Under the pieces are notes generated by a model. The model had not been told where the DNA came from. It did not search any database and was given only the letters and a program-made list of their open reading frames with translations. From contig JAKIUS010000069.1 of assembly GCA_021647445.1 (NCBI GenBank), positions 1 through 7,494 on the forward strand: 7,494 nucleotides of DNA. The letters run 5' to 3'. Within the stretch, counting starts at the first letter, position 1; the number at the start of each line of letters is the position of its first letter. Of this stretch, positions 1-7,305 are shown one piece after another. A program made the position numbers and the translations under genes. This DNA is from Geopsychrobacter sp. (lineage in GTDB: Bacteria; Desulfobacterota; Desulfuromonadia; Desulfuromonadales; Geopsychrobacteraceae).

Positions 1-298
1 AAGAAACTGCACCAAATACGAGCGCGAGGACGAGTCAATGCTGTGTGAGGGGGGGATGAGCTTTTTTTGTGACAGGGATCATTGCTATCAGAAAATTACT
101 CCCCTCCAAGTGCTGCAACGATCAAGGCCAACGAGATAATATGCAATATTTACCTGTTGGAGTCAACCGTAATGTCGGACTCTTCCTGAAATGTTCGCGA
201 GGAGTTTGTGCTCAGTTTTAGGTATGAGGCTCAAGTAACCAAATTTTCTCCTTAGTTCTGATAGACCGACAGGTTGCGAGCAAACCAGAAAAAAGTTG

Positions 299-327
299 TT
301 TATCTGAACGGTTTTGGTTGCTATGAT
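299..327 (+). promoter_or_regulatory. Candidate sigma-70-type promoter for the kinase-propeller operon
   Basis: An extended -10 element, TGC followed by TATGAT (319-327), matches the TGnTATAAT consensus with one mismatch. A weak -35 (TTTATC, 299-304, three of six matches) lies 17 bp upstream. An extended -10 can make up for a poor -35. Transcription would start near 334 and leave a leader of about 75 nt before the GTG at 410. The call rests on motif matching by eye; sigma specificity in this organism is not known from the window. Confidence 0.35.
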
Positions 328-358
328 CAAAATTCTTCGCCACAGCTTTTTTTTGATC
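325..358. repeat. 8-bp perfect inverted repeat overlapping the candidate -10
   Basis: GATCAAAA (325-332) and TTTTGATC (351-358) form a perfect inverted repeat with an 18-nt spacer. The left arm begins inside the candidate -10 hexamer and covers the predicted transcription start, as an operator for a dimeric regulator would. In RNA it would give a weak AT-rich hairpin after a run of T, so it is a poor intrinsic terminator. A second small inverted repeat, GATCC/GGATC, follows at 355-369 with a 5-nt loop. Function is unknown. Confidence 0.35.
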
Positions 359-401
359 CACTGGGGATCTGTCTTGTAGGTGATGGTGGTTAATTAGCGG
401 C

Positions 402-407
402 GAGGGG
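402..407 (+). promoter_or_regulatory. Shine-Dalgarno deciding the GTG start of the kinase
   Basis: GAGGGG lies just upstream of GTG 410, with about 4 nt between the GAGG core and the start codon, which is on the short side. An in-frame TAG at 395-397 sits only four codons before the GTG and no other start lies between them. GTG 410 is therefore the first possible start, and it leaves a normal short cytoplasmic tail before the first membrane segment. Confidence 0.55.
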
Positions 408-409
408 TT

Positions 410-2803
410 GTGGCTTTCTCTTACTACCATAGTTCACTTCGAAACAAATTTTCTCTGGTCATCATATCAGCCTGTTTTGTCGTCCTGTTGCTGGTCAGTC
501 TGCTTTTTGGCGCGATTGAGTATCGTTCTTTTCGGCAGAAATCTGCTGAAGAGCTACAGACTCTCTCCGCTATTCTTGCCGATCATCTGACGCAACCCTT
601 GTTGATGAGCCAAAGGTTTAAGGCAAAAGAGGTTCTGACGGCGCTCGAGACCAACGAACCACTGCGCGCAGCCTATCTGTTCGATCTGAAAAACAGACCC
701 TTCTCTCAATATTTGGATCCTGAGTTTAACACCTTTGTACAGCAGAATGTTGTCCGTGATTTTGCTGGGGAGGTTTCCGCCGATTGGATTAAGGCGGAAG
801 GTCCTGTTTTGCGCTTTGGCTTTAATTCTCTCAGTCTCTATGTGCCGATCATTTTTCAGCATAAAAAAATCGGTGGGCTTTATTTGCTTTCCGATTTGAA
901 CGGACTTGATCAACGCCTCTGGGGCCTGGTTTTTGTGGTCTTGCTCGCGGGTGCTGTTGTTGTAGCTTTTGCCTGGTGGGTTTCTGGATGGATGCAGGGA
1001 CCCATTTCAAATCCGATTCTGCAACTCGCCGAGACGGTTCAGCAGATTTTCGAGACGGGAGACTATCATCTGCGTTCGCAGAAATATTCGGATGATGAAG
1101 TCGGTCAGTTGGTCGATGGCTTTAATAATATGCTCAGTCAGATTGAAATTCGTGATTGCAAGATTTCTGAGCATCAGACCTATCTGGAACAGACCGTTAT
1201 GGAGCGCACGGCAGAATTAACCTTGACGGTCAGAGATCTGGAGTGCGCACGTGCACAAGCGGTTGCCGCCAATCAAGCCAAATCGGTTTTTCTGGCGAAT
1301 ATGACCCATGAACTCAGAACCCCTCTGGTCGGCGTTCTCGGGATGAATGAATTACTGATAGACAGCAGTCTCGATGCCGCTCAAAAGACCCTGGCTGAAT
1401 CGGTACAACGCTCTGGACGAGAACTCCTTGAACTCATCAATGACATCCTCGATTTTTCCAAAATTGAGGGCGGACATCTGAAGCTTGATATTCAGGAAAT
1501 TGATCTGCTGGAAGTGGTTGAAGAAGTTGTGACCATGCTTGCCGATCGTGCCTATAGCAAAGGTATTGAGGTGGTCTGTGCCGTTTCCCCCTCGGCGGCC
1601 TGGCGTGTACGGGCCGATCCTCAGCGGTTGCGTCAAATTCTCATCAACCTGCTCGGCAACGCGATTAAATTCACTCAACAGGGACATGTTGGCCTCAGTT
1701 TGTCGCGCCAGGAGAATGCCTTTGTTTTTGAAATTGAAGATACCGGGATTGGAATCGATAAAGAGGCTCAAGCTGGCATCTTTGAGGCATTCTCTCAGGT
1801 CGATGATTCGACCTCCAGGCTGTTTGGCGGTACTGGACTTGGGCTTTCGATCGTTGATGATCTGACGAAAATGATGGGTGGGCAGCTTTCACTGCGGAGT
1901 GAGCCCAAAAAAGGGTCTGTTTTTCGGGTCGAACTCCCGTTGCCCGGGATATCGCCCGCTTTTGTGCGGCTGCCCCCCGACAAGCGAGAATCTGTTTTGC
2001 TGTTCGACTCAAATCCTCTGACGCGCGAGTCGTTGCGCAGTCGACTGCATGACGTTGGCTATACGGTTGACGCTGTCGGTTCTGTCGCTGATTTTTGCAC
2101 CAGCGTTCAACTACGTAAGGGCAAGACTCCCTTGGGCCTGGTTATTCTCGCTGCAGGTCAGCATACGGAAATTGCCGATTTTCTCGACCGGTTTAGCACT
2201 GAGTATCGGACACTGGTCCGTTTGTGTAAGAAACTCTCCAAGGTTCCCGTGGAGAGCGATGAAATTGAAATTCTTCAACCGTTGCTCTGGCGGCGACTCG
2301 TGCACTATGATTTTTATGCGGCAGAAGTGAGGCCGGCTGAAGAGGGTTGTCTGTCCGTCAAGGAGACGTTGAATATCGATTCTTTCGTGCCCGAAGATGG
2401 GGGGAAAGGGCGGGTTCTGATTGTCGATGACAATACCTCAACCCGTGAATTGATCGGGTTTTCTTTGGTTGGTTCGGGGTGGCAAAGTGACGATGCCTGT
2501 AATGCCGAAGGCGCTTTTACCGCGCTGGCAAAACAGCAATATCAGTTGGTCTTGATGGATATTAATATGCCGGGCATGGACGGTCTCGATGCGACAAGAA
2601 AATTACGTCAGCAGGGGTTAGAAATACCTATTTTTGCCCTGACCGCTCATGGTGACATCAAGGTTCTCGATGCCTGTCTGGAAGCGGGCATGCAGGGTGC
2701 GTTGCGCAAGCCCTTTCGCCAGCAGGAGTTGTTTAACGTTTTGGATAAACATGCCAGGGCGATAGATTCTGACGGTCGTAACTCGTGCGGAGCTGACGCA
2801 TGA
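410..2803 (+). CDS. Hybrid sensor histidine kinase (CHASE8-like, HAMP, HisKA, HATPase, two receivers)
   Basis: This inner-membrane sensor should autophosphorylate on His and pass the phosphate to its own C-terminal receiver. Order by residue: short cytoplasmic tail; TM1 about 15-36; periplasmic domain about 38-168, resembling CHASE8; TM2 about 170-192; HAMP about 193-246; coiled coil about 250-292; HisKA with phospho-acceptor His300 in THELRTP; HATPase with N-box Asn417, G1 motif DTGIGI (444-449) and G2 motif GGTGLGL (473-479); a degenerate receiver about 526-640; and an intact receiver about 667-782 with Asp673, Asp674, phospho-acceptor Asp717, Thr745 and Lys767. All kinase boxes are present, so it is probably active. 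There is no DNA-binding output domain and no HPt domain; in such systems a separate HPt protein and response regulator complete the relay, and neither is in the window. It overlaps the next gene by 4 bp. The signal sensed is unknown. The kinase call is firm; CHASE8 is by resemblance only. Confidence 0.95.
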   Translation: MAFSYYHSSLRNKFSLVIISACFVVLLLVSLLFGAIEYRSFRQKSAEELQTLSAILADHLTQPLLMSQRFKAKEVLTALETNEPLRAAYLFDLKNRPFSQYLDPEFNTFVQQNVVRDFAGEVSADWIKAEGPVLRFGFNSLSLYVPIIFQHKKIGGLYLLSDLNGLDQRLWGLVFVVLLAGAVVVAFAWWVSGWMQGPISNPILQLAETVQQIFETGDYHLRSQKYSDDEVGQLVDGFNNMLSQIEIRDCKISEHQTYLEQTVMERTAELTLTVRDLECARAQAVAANQAKSVFLANMTHELRTPLVGVLGMNELLIDSSLDAAQKTLAESVQRSGRELLELINDILDFSKIEGGHLKLDIQEIDLLEVVEEVVTMLADRAYSKGIEVVCAVSPSAAWRVRADPQRLRQILINLLGNAIKFTQQGHVGLSLSRQENAFVFEIEDTGIGIDKEAQAGIFEAFSQVDDSTSRLFGGTGLGLSIVDDLTKMMGGQLSLRSEPKKGSVFRVELPLPGISPAFVRLPPDKRESVLLFDSNPLTRESLRSRLHDVGYTVDAVGSVADFCTSVQLRKGKTPLGLVILAAGQHTEIADFLDRFSTEYRTLVRLCKKLSKVPVESDEIEILQPLLWRRLVHYDFYAAEVRPAEEGCLSVKETLNIDSFVPEDGGKGRVLIVDDNTSTRELIGFSLVGSGWQSDDACNAEGAFTALAKQQYQLVLMDINMPGMDGLDATRKLRQQGLEIPIFALTAHGDIKVLDACLEAGMQGALRKPFRQQELFNVLDKHARAIDSDGRNSCGADA

Positions 2804-4926
2804 ATATAGATATTATTAAACAGCCTGTCTTCTGGTTGTTTCTGTATGCTTTTGTGCTGCTTGGGGTTGGTTTGATGTATCTGGAGACTCTGACGGACAC
2901 CTCTTTTTTCCGGGTGTCAACGGTCAGCGTTTCTGCGGGTGAAGATGGGACTCTTTTGCTTGATGTGCAAGGAGAGGGGTTGCAGGAGAAACTTCCTGCT
3001 CATCTTGTGCTGGACGCAACAAATCAACATGCGATTGTCGGTTCTATGCCCATTTGGGGACAGGCTGTTGACATCGAAATTGTTAAGGGGAAAGCCTATG
3101 TGGTGAGCAGCGGCGAAGGGGTCAGGCTCTTCAATTTAATTGATCCCGTAAACCCTGAAGCGGTGGGCCATCTTTCGGGAGGTGCAAGCGCTTGGCGCGC
3201 CGATGCTGATGAGAATTATCTCTATTTAAGTTCTCAGTTTCGAGGCGTTTCGATTTTGAAACTGGATAATCTGCAGTCAGCTCTGCCAGGCATTAATACT
3301 ACGAATGCGGCAAAAAACAGTATTCATAGAGATTCGTTTATTTTTATAGCTAATGGTAAAAATGGTGTTTCTGTTTACGATATATCGAAGCAGGGCGCAG
3401 ACAGGCATGTTGGTCAGCTCGCGTTGCCGGGAAATACCACACAACTGGCCTTATTTGATCGCTTCCTGGTTGCCGCCAGTAATTTTGGTGGCCTTCATTT
3501 GATCGATATCCATCAGCCTGCCCATCTGAACGTACTGCAAAGTGTTAAAGCTCAAAAAAAATATGAGAATGTGACGGTTGTTGATCAGTATCTCTATGCT
3601 TCAGATGGCGATGCCCGGGTTGATATCTTTAGCCTTGCGCAGGGACGTCTGCAGAAAATATCGAGTTTTCAAATCTTCGGTAATGTGCGGGACTTTTTGC
3701 GTGCAGAGAATTTTCTTTATATCGCCGAAAGTTCCTATGGCGTTAGTAAGCTGGACATTCGCGATCCGGTGCATCCCCGCAGAGTTGGCTTTGTCGGTAC
3801 GCCGGGAGAACCGGGAGGTTTGGGGCTTTATCTACATTATCTGTATGTTGCATCAATGTCGCAGGGGGTGCAGATTGTCGATACTGAGCGGTTTGAACCG
3901 CGAAATTATATTGGCGCAATTGATACGCCTTCTGATGCTTTCGACCTAGTTGTTGATGAGGGCTGGATTTACGTTGCTGACGGGATGGCCGGCTTGCAGG
4001 TTATCGATGGCAGGGATCTCAAGCATTTGAAGAATGTTGCACAGCTTGCGACCGATTATTCCGCGAAGTCTTTAATTAAAAATGGCAATATTATTTATCT
4101 CCTTCTTAAAAAATGGGGTCTGTCGATCATTGATATAAGCGATCCCCGAGCGCCTCGACAAATCGGTTTTTTGAAGTCAGAGTTTCGCATTTCATCCCTT
4201 GCTATCCAGGGGACAACTCTTTTTGCCGGTTCATATGATAAAAAATTATTGGCGATCGATATTTCTTCTCCGGGCCAGCCTTGGGTAACTCAAGTTCTTG
4301 ATCTTCCCGACAAGATTCGAGAAATCGCCGTGCATGATGAGTATGTTTTCATGGCGGCTGAAAACTCTGGGCTACTGGTTGCCTCCTTTGCTCCTGGTCA
4401 ACCTGGGCGAATGGTTGCCGCCCTGCAACGACCCTGGCCAATGTCCGAGTTTTCTGCTGCCCTTGGAATCACGATCCGTGGAGATTATGCCTATCTGGTT
4501 CAGGGCGAGGAGGGGTTTCAGATTATTGATATCAAGCGCCCAGGGGATCCGCGGGTAATAGGCAGTTTCTATCATTCAGGACGCAGTCTTGGTGTCGAGG
4601 TGACCGATAATTATGCGGTTCTTTCGACGCGGTGGGATGGGTTCTCTTTTGTTGATATTTCTGATCCTGAACATCCTTATCTGGCGGCTCACATCGATTC
4701 ACCGCGAAGTACACGTGGCTTCAAGCTCGTGGGAGACAAACTTTATGCATCAGGACGGACCAACGGGATCAGTGTCCTCCCTTTCCCGCTCAAGAAGATT
4801 TTTGCCCATATAGGGAAGGGCCTTACGCTTACTTTTCCCAGACCTCAACACCCTGGCTGGTATGCTTTAAGTCTTGGTGGGGGGGAAGCAGGTGAGGTGA
4901 TCGTTACGACTGTAGAAATTGATTAA
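2800..4926 (+). CDS. Membrane-anchored LVIVD-repeat beta-propeller protein
   Basis: The 708-residue protein begins with a positively charged tail and one hydrophobic segment (about 9-27) with no clear cleavage site. It is followed by acidic residues, so it is likely an uncleaved anchor with the body in the periplasm. Residues about 90-664 hold 14 repeats of about 42 residues, each with a hydrophobic strand, a turn such as ADGMAGL, then a strand ending in IDI, often followed by SDP or similar (clear cases near 389, 431, 563 and 605). This is the LVIVD pattern (PF08309), a family that folds as beta-propellers and usually binds partners. Residues about 38-85 and 665-708 resemble the first and last parts of an IPT/TIG-like sandwich. 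ATG 2800 overlaps the kinase stop as ATGA, and GGAG at 2789-2792 lies 7 nt upstream, which suggests translational coupling. I see no catalytic motif, haem-binding CXXCH or sorting signal. The ligand or partner is unknown; the kinase's periplasmic domain is the natural candidate (inference). Confidence 0.9.
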   Translation: MNIDIIKQPVFWLFLYAFVLLGVGLMYLETLTDTSFFRVSTVSVSAGEDGTLLLDVQGEGLQEKLPAHLVLDATNQHAIVGSMPIWGQAVDIEIVKGKAYVVSSGEGVRLFNLIDPVNPEAVGHLSGGASAWRADADENYLYLSSQFRGVSILKLDNLQSALPGINTTNAAKNSIHRDSFIFIANGKNGVSVYDISKQGADRHVGQLALPGNTTQLALFDRFLVAASNFGGLHLIDIHQPAHLNVLQSVKAQKKYENVTVVDQYLYASDGDARVDIFSLAQGRLQKISSFQIFGNVRDFLRAENFLYIAESSYGVSKLDIRDPVHPRRVGFVGTPGEPGGLGLYLHYLYVASMSQGVQIVDTERFEPRNYIGAIDTPSDAFDLVVDEGWIYVADGMAGLQVIDGRDLKHLKNVAQLATDYSAKSLIKNGNIIYLLLKKWGLSIIDISDPRAPRQIGFLKSEFRISSLAIQGTTLFAGSYDKKLLAIDISSPGQPWVTQVLDLPDKIREIAVHDEYVFMAAENSGLLVASFAPGQPGRMVAALQRPWPMSEFSAALGITIRGDYAYLVQGEEGFQIIDIKRPGDPRVIGSFYHSGRSLGVEVTDNYAVLSTRWDGFSFVDISDPEHPYLAAHIDSPRSTRGFKLVGDKLYASGRTNGISVLPFPLKKIFAHIGKGLTLTFPRPQHPGWYALSLGGGEAGEVIVTTVEID
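3067..4791 (+). repeat. Array of 14 LVIVD-type blade repeats (protein level)
   Basis: Counting the first strand of each repeat (the YVYVA-like segment) gives starts near residues 100, 140, 180, 222, 264, 305, 347, 389, 431, 472, 515, 563, 605 and 647. Steps are 40-43 residues except one of 48 (515 to 563). The repeats are diverged at DNA level, so this is an old duplication and not a recent tandem expansion. Fourteen blades would fit two seven-bladed propellers, though other closures are possible. Confidence 0.75.
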
Positions 4927-4929
4927 TGT

Positions 4930-7305
4930 TTAAAAGAGGATCTCGGCATTTGCCCAGAATTGACGACCGAGTCCAAATTCATTGTTAGCCGTTCCGATTT
5001 GGTTTTTATTGTCAAAGACATTGTAAATATCAAGGTTTAAGATCATCTGCGCTAGTTTTTGGCGGTCTGATTTCCATTCGATCCGCCAGTCAAAAGTAAG
5101 AAACCTCGGTTTTGTCACCTGGTCGTAAATATCATTGCCGTCGGCCGCATTTACTCTGGTATCCTCCAGCCGTTTATAGCGATCTTGAAATTTGGCAACA
5201 TTGGTGAATGTGACCCGGTGAGAAAGTTGGGTTATCCAGGTCAGGTTGGCTGTCCAGGGACGAGTATAGTCGTCACGCGGCAGATCGCTGAGCGAAATCA
5301 GTTGATTTTGATACCAGATCAGCTGGGTAAGATCGTTACTATCGAAGGTGTCGTCGTAGCTGTCGTTACTGCTCTTGACCTCTTCATAGCCAAAATTGAA
5401 TGACAGGAATTGTCTCTTCCACTGACGCTCCCAAGAGAGTCGATAATTTTTATAATCCCTGCTGCCATTGTTGTTCAGGCGGATATGCCGAATTCGATAT
5501 TTGTCGGCAATGATGAACGGGTCAACCTCCTTTGCCAACTGGTCGCTGTATTGCCGTTGGATATATTCAATCAGCAGGCGGCCGCCAAGCAATGCCTGAT
5601 CCAGACCCAGGGATTGTTCATCAGCGTAAGGGGTTTTAAGCTTCGTGAATGTTGAATCTAAGGGGGATATCGTAGCGGCATTCGCCCAGGGCGTCGGACT
5701 GTTCGTGACGCTATCGAAGGAGCGGGTTTGTTTGGTGAATGGCTTGATCCCCTCACGGATTTTGTAGGTTAAGATTGAACGATCATAATAGCGGTTTGCT
5801 CCGCCAATCAGAATGGTCTGTTGGTTGCCAAACAGGTCATAGCTTGAGGCCAGACGCGGGGCCAGATTCTGATTCTGCATGAGGTTGTCATAGGAATAAC
5901 GAATTCCGGGTCGGATGGTGAGTTTCTGGATGCTGATCTTGTCTTCTGCGTAGATATCATACTGATTGATTCTCGTGCTGGCGCTGTTGGCCGTGTAGAT
6001 TTTACGCTTGCTGAGATATTGTTCGCCCGCAATACAGGCGGTGTCGGCAGGGGCGCAGATGACATTTGCCAGTTTGGGTGAAGTATAGCTAAAAGCGTTC
6101 TCTTTTCGCTTGAGCTCCGCTTTGATCCCTTCATATTCGACGCCGAGATTAAGGGTATGTTCAAGCCCGGCAACATCGAGTGGGATTGATGTCCAGTCTG
6201 CTGAAAGGTTCAGGCTCTGTTGGGTCCGTTCGAGGTCTCCGAGGCCACCTTCCTTGCTGAACCCACTGCCGACCAGGGCTCCCCAGGGCTTCGATGTCGG
6301 GACGCCGCCATCATCGGCATCCCATTTGAAAAGTTCTTGTGGCGCCTCGCGACGATCCTGACTGCTGCGATAAGCGGCTCTTAGCTCAGTGTCTCCAGCC
6401 AGACCTTCATGTTGGTAGTTCGCTACGATGGAGAACGCATCATTGTTAAGCGTAAATTGACTGTCTTTGGTCTTTCTCAGGAAGACTTTTGCTTCATAGG
6501 GGGAATAGGTCGTCGTTAAGCGAATGCTATCGGCATCGGTCGGTTCAAGGAGATATTTCAGAAAATAGGTCTCTATGCGCCGGGATTGATCTTCCTTTTG
6601 AGTGAGCAGATACAGAGGGATTTTGGAATAGCGCTGCTCATAGGCGGCGAGAATTCCACTGTTAGGGCTTAATGGGAGATTGACTTCCGCGCTGACAAAT
6701 TGTTTGTTAAACTCGGGTTGCTGATCCGGGCTGTCCGAGCGGCTGAAATTTTCTTGATCCGCCGGGGCGACAAAGAAATTCGTCCACTCATCGCGGGTCG
6801 TGGAATAACTCAGACTTCCTGTGTAATCAGGAGAAGGGTCACGGGTTTCTGATGCAACAACACCGCCGGTAAAGCCACCAAATCGGGCAGGGATATTGTG
6901 CTCGTAGACAGTGACTTGTTCTAGCAGCCTGGTTCCAAGGAAGATCTCCTGAGGGTGACCGGGGATATTGGAGATGCTGTTTTGTCCATCGAACAGGGGA
7001 TCGAGCAGACTGTTGTTGCCGATGCCGTCGATGAGGAAATCATTATCATTGATCCGTCCGCCCGATATCGACAGACTCGGTGGCTCAATCTCTCCGCCGG
7101 TGAACGAGCTGTCTTTCTTCTCCGCAAAATGGACACCCGGCATAATGCTGAGGAGTTCATTGATGGAGCCGTTGCGATTAGGGTGCTTGTCGATCAGTTC
7201 CTTGCTGAGGGTGCTTGCGCCGATAAGTGGGTCGAGGCGGGTTGATTCGACAATGACCGCTGGCAAGGTTTGAGCTGAATTCTGTCGAATGTTCTGTTGC
7301 GGCAC
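4930..7305 (-). CDS. TonB-dependent outer-membrane receptor, body of a frameshifted gene
   Basis: This is a beta-barrel receptor for energised uptake of a substrate across the outer membrane, driven by TonB-ExbBD. Residues count from GTG 7305. A TonB-box-like stretch (about 13-21) precedes a plug domain (about 25-153) with the usual LLSIMPGV, SISGGR, DFLIDG and RFGGFTGGVV segments. A barrel of alternating aromatic strands runs from about 165 to the end. NVFD (762-765) and a final Phe791 match the C-terminal signature recognised by the BAM machinery. There is no N-terminal carboxypeptidase-like extension. Cys417 and Cys424 are close together in a probable surface loop and may form a disulfide. 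The frame has no signal peptide: a TGA lies at 7317-7319, four codons upstream of GTG 7305, and no good ribosome site precedes that GTG. The natural start is ATG 7403 in another frame; adding one base in the C5 run at 7309-7313 joins the two into about 824 residues. Substrate is unknown. It converges on the propeller gene, with 3 bp between stop codons. Confidence 0.9.
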   Translation of the reverse strand: MPQQNIRQNSAQTLPAVIVESTRLDPLIGASTLSKELIDKHPNRNGSINELLSIMPGVHFAEKKDSSFTGGEIEPPSLSISGGRINDNDFLIDGIGNNSLLDPLFDGQNSISNIPGHPQEIFLGTRLLEQVTVYEHNIPARFGGFTGGVVASETRDPSPDYTGSLSYSTTRDEWTNFFVAPADQENFSRSDSPDQQPEFNKQFVSAEVNLPLSPNSGILAAYEQRYSKIPLYLLTQKEDQSRRIETYFLKYLLEPTDADSIRLTTTYSPYEAKVFLRKTKDSQFTLNNDAFSIVANYQHEGLAGDTELRAAYRSSQDRREAPQELFKWDADDGGVPTSKPWGALVGSGFSKEGGLGDLERTQQSLNLSADWTSIPLDVAGLEHTLNLGVEYEGIKAELKRKENAFSYTSPKLANVICAPADTACIAGEQYLSKRKIYTANSASTRINQYDIYAEDKISIQKLTIRPGIRYSYDNLMQNQNLAPRLASSYDLFGNQQTILIGGANRYYDRSILTYKIREGIKPFTKQTRSFDSVTNSPTPWANAATISPLDSTFTKLKTPYADEQSLGLDQALLGGRLLIEYIQRQYSDQLAKEVDPFIIADKYRIRHIRLNNNGSRDYKNYRLSWERQWKRQFLSFNFGYEEVKSSNDSYDDTFDSNDLTQLIWYQNQLISLSDLPRDDYTRPWTANLTWITQLSHRVTFTNVAKFQDRYKRLEDTRVNAADGNDIYDQVTKPRFLTFDWRIEWKSDRQKLAQMILNLDIYNVFDNKNQIGTANNEFGLGRQFWANAEILF

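Larger units (their letters stand above)
1..409. other. Non-coding region upstream of the hybrid kinase gene
   Basis: I see no convincing gene here. From base 1, a frame stays open for 15 codons to a TGA at 46-48 and could be the tail of an upstream gene, but it is too short to identify. A G7 run (49-55) and a T7 run (62-68) stand close together without a clear GC-rich stem, so I do not call a terminator. The 3' part is AT-rich and holds the candidate promoter, the inverted repeat and the ribosome binding site listed separately. The motif TTGCTAT followed after 3-4 bases by AAAATT occurs twice (82-97 and 318-334). Confidence 0.6.

Noticed and set aside
1..48. Short open frame ending in TGA at 46-48, possibly the tail of an upstream gene
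   Set aside because: Only 15 codons are visible and they match no family I can name; a chance open frame is equally likely.
49..68. G-run followed by a T-run resembling an intrinsic terminator
   Set aside because: No stem can be formed immediately before the T-run; the only partner for the G-run is a distant CCCCTCC at 102-108.
270..321. GCAAACC with nearby GAAA-like bases, recalling the c-di-GMP (GEMM) riboswitch
   Set aside because: The second conserved helix and the GGGACGCAAAGCC segment are absent; only the short motif matches.
218..430. 70-codon open frame on the minus strand across the kinase promoter and start
   Set aside because: It has low-complexity composition, no domain pattern, and runs antisense through the promoter and the start of a well-supported gene.
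408..590. TTG-started 60-codon frame overlapping the kinase start
   Set aside because: It is a shifted shadow of the kinase's first membrane segment and shares the same ribosome site.
5808..6176. 122-codon minus-strand frame inside the receptor gene
   Set aside because: It overlaps the barrel coding sequence on the same strand in another frame, is rich in Ser, Arg and Pro as expected of a shadow, and the receptor frame is continuous here.
7038..7057. AATCATTATCATTGAT, resembling part of a Fur box
   Set aside because: It lies inside the receptor's plug coding sequence, where it encodes the ordinary NDNDFLID stretch, and is far from any promoter.
6955..7273. Long plus-strand open frames opposite the receptor's N-terminal region
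   Set aside because: They are shadows of the receptor frame, with no ribosome site or recognisable domains.
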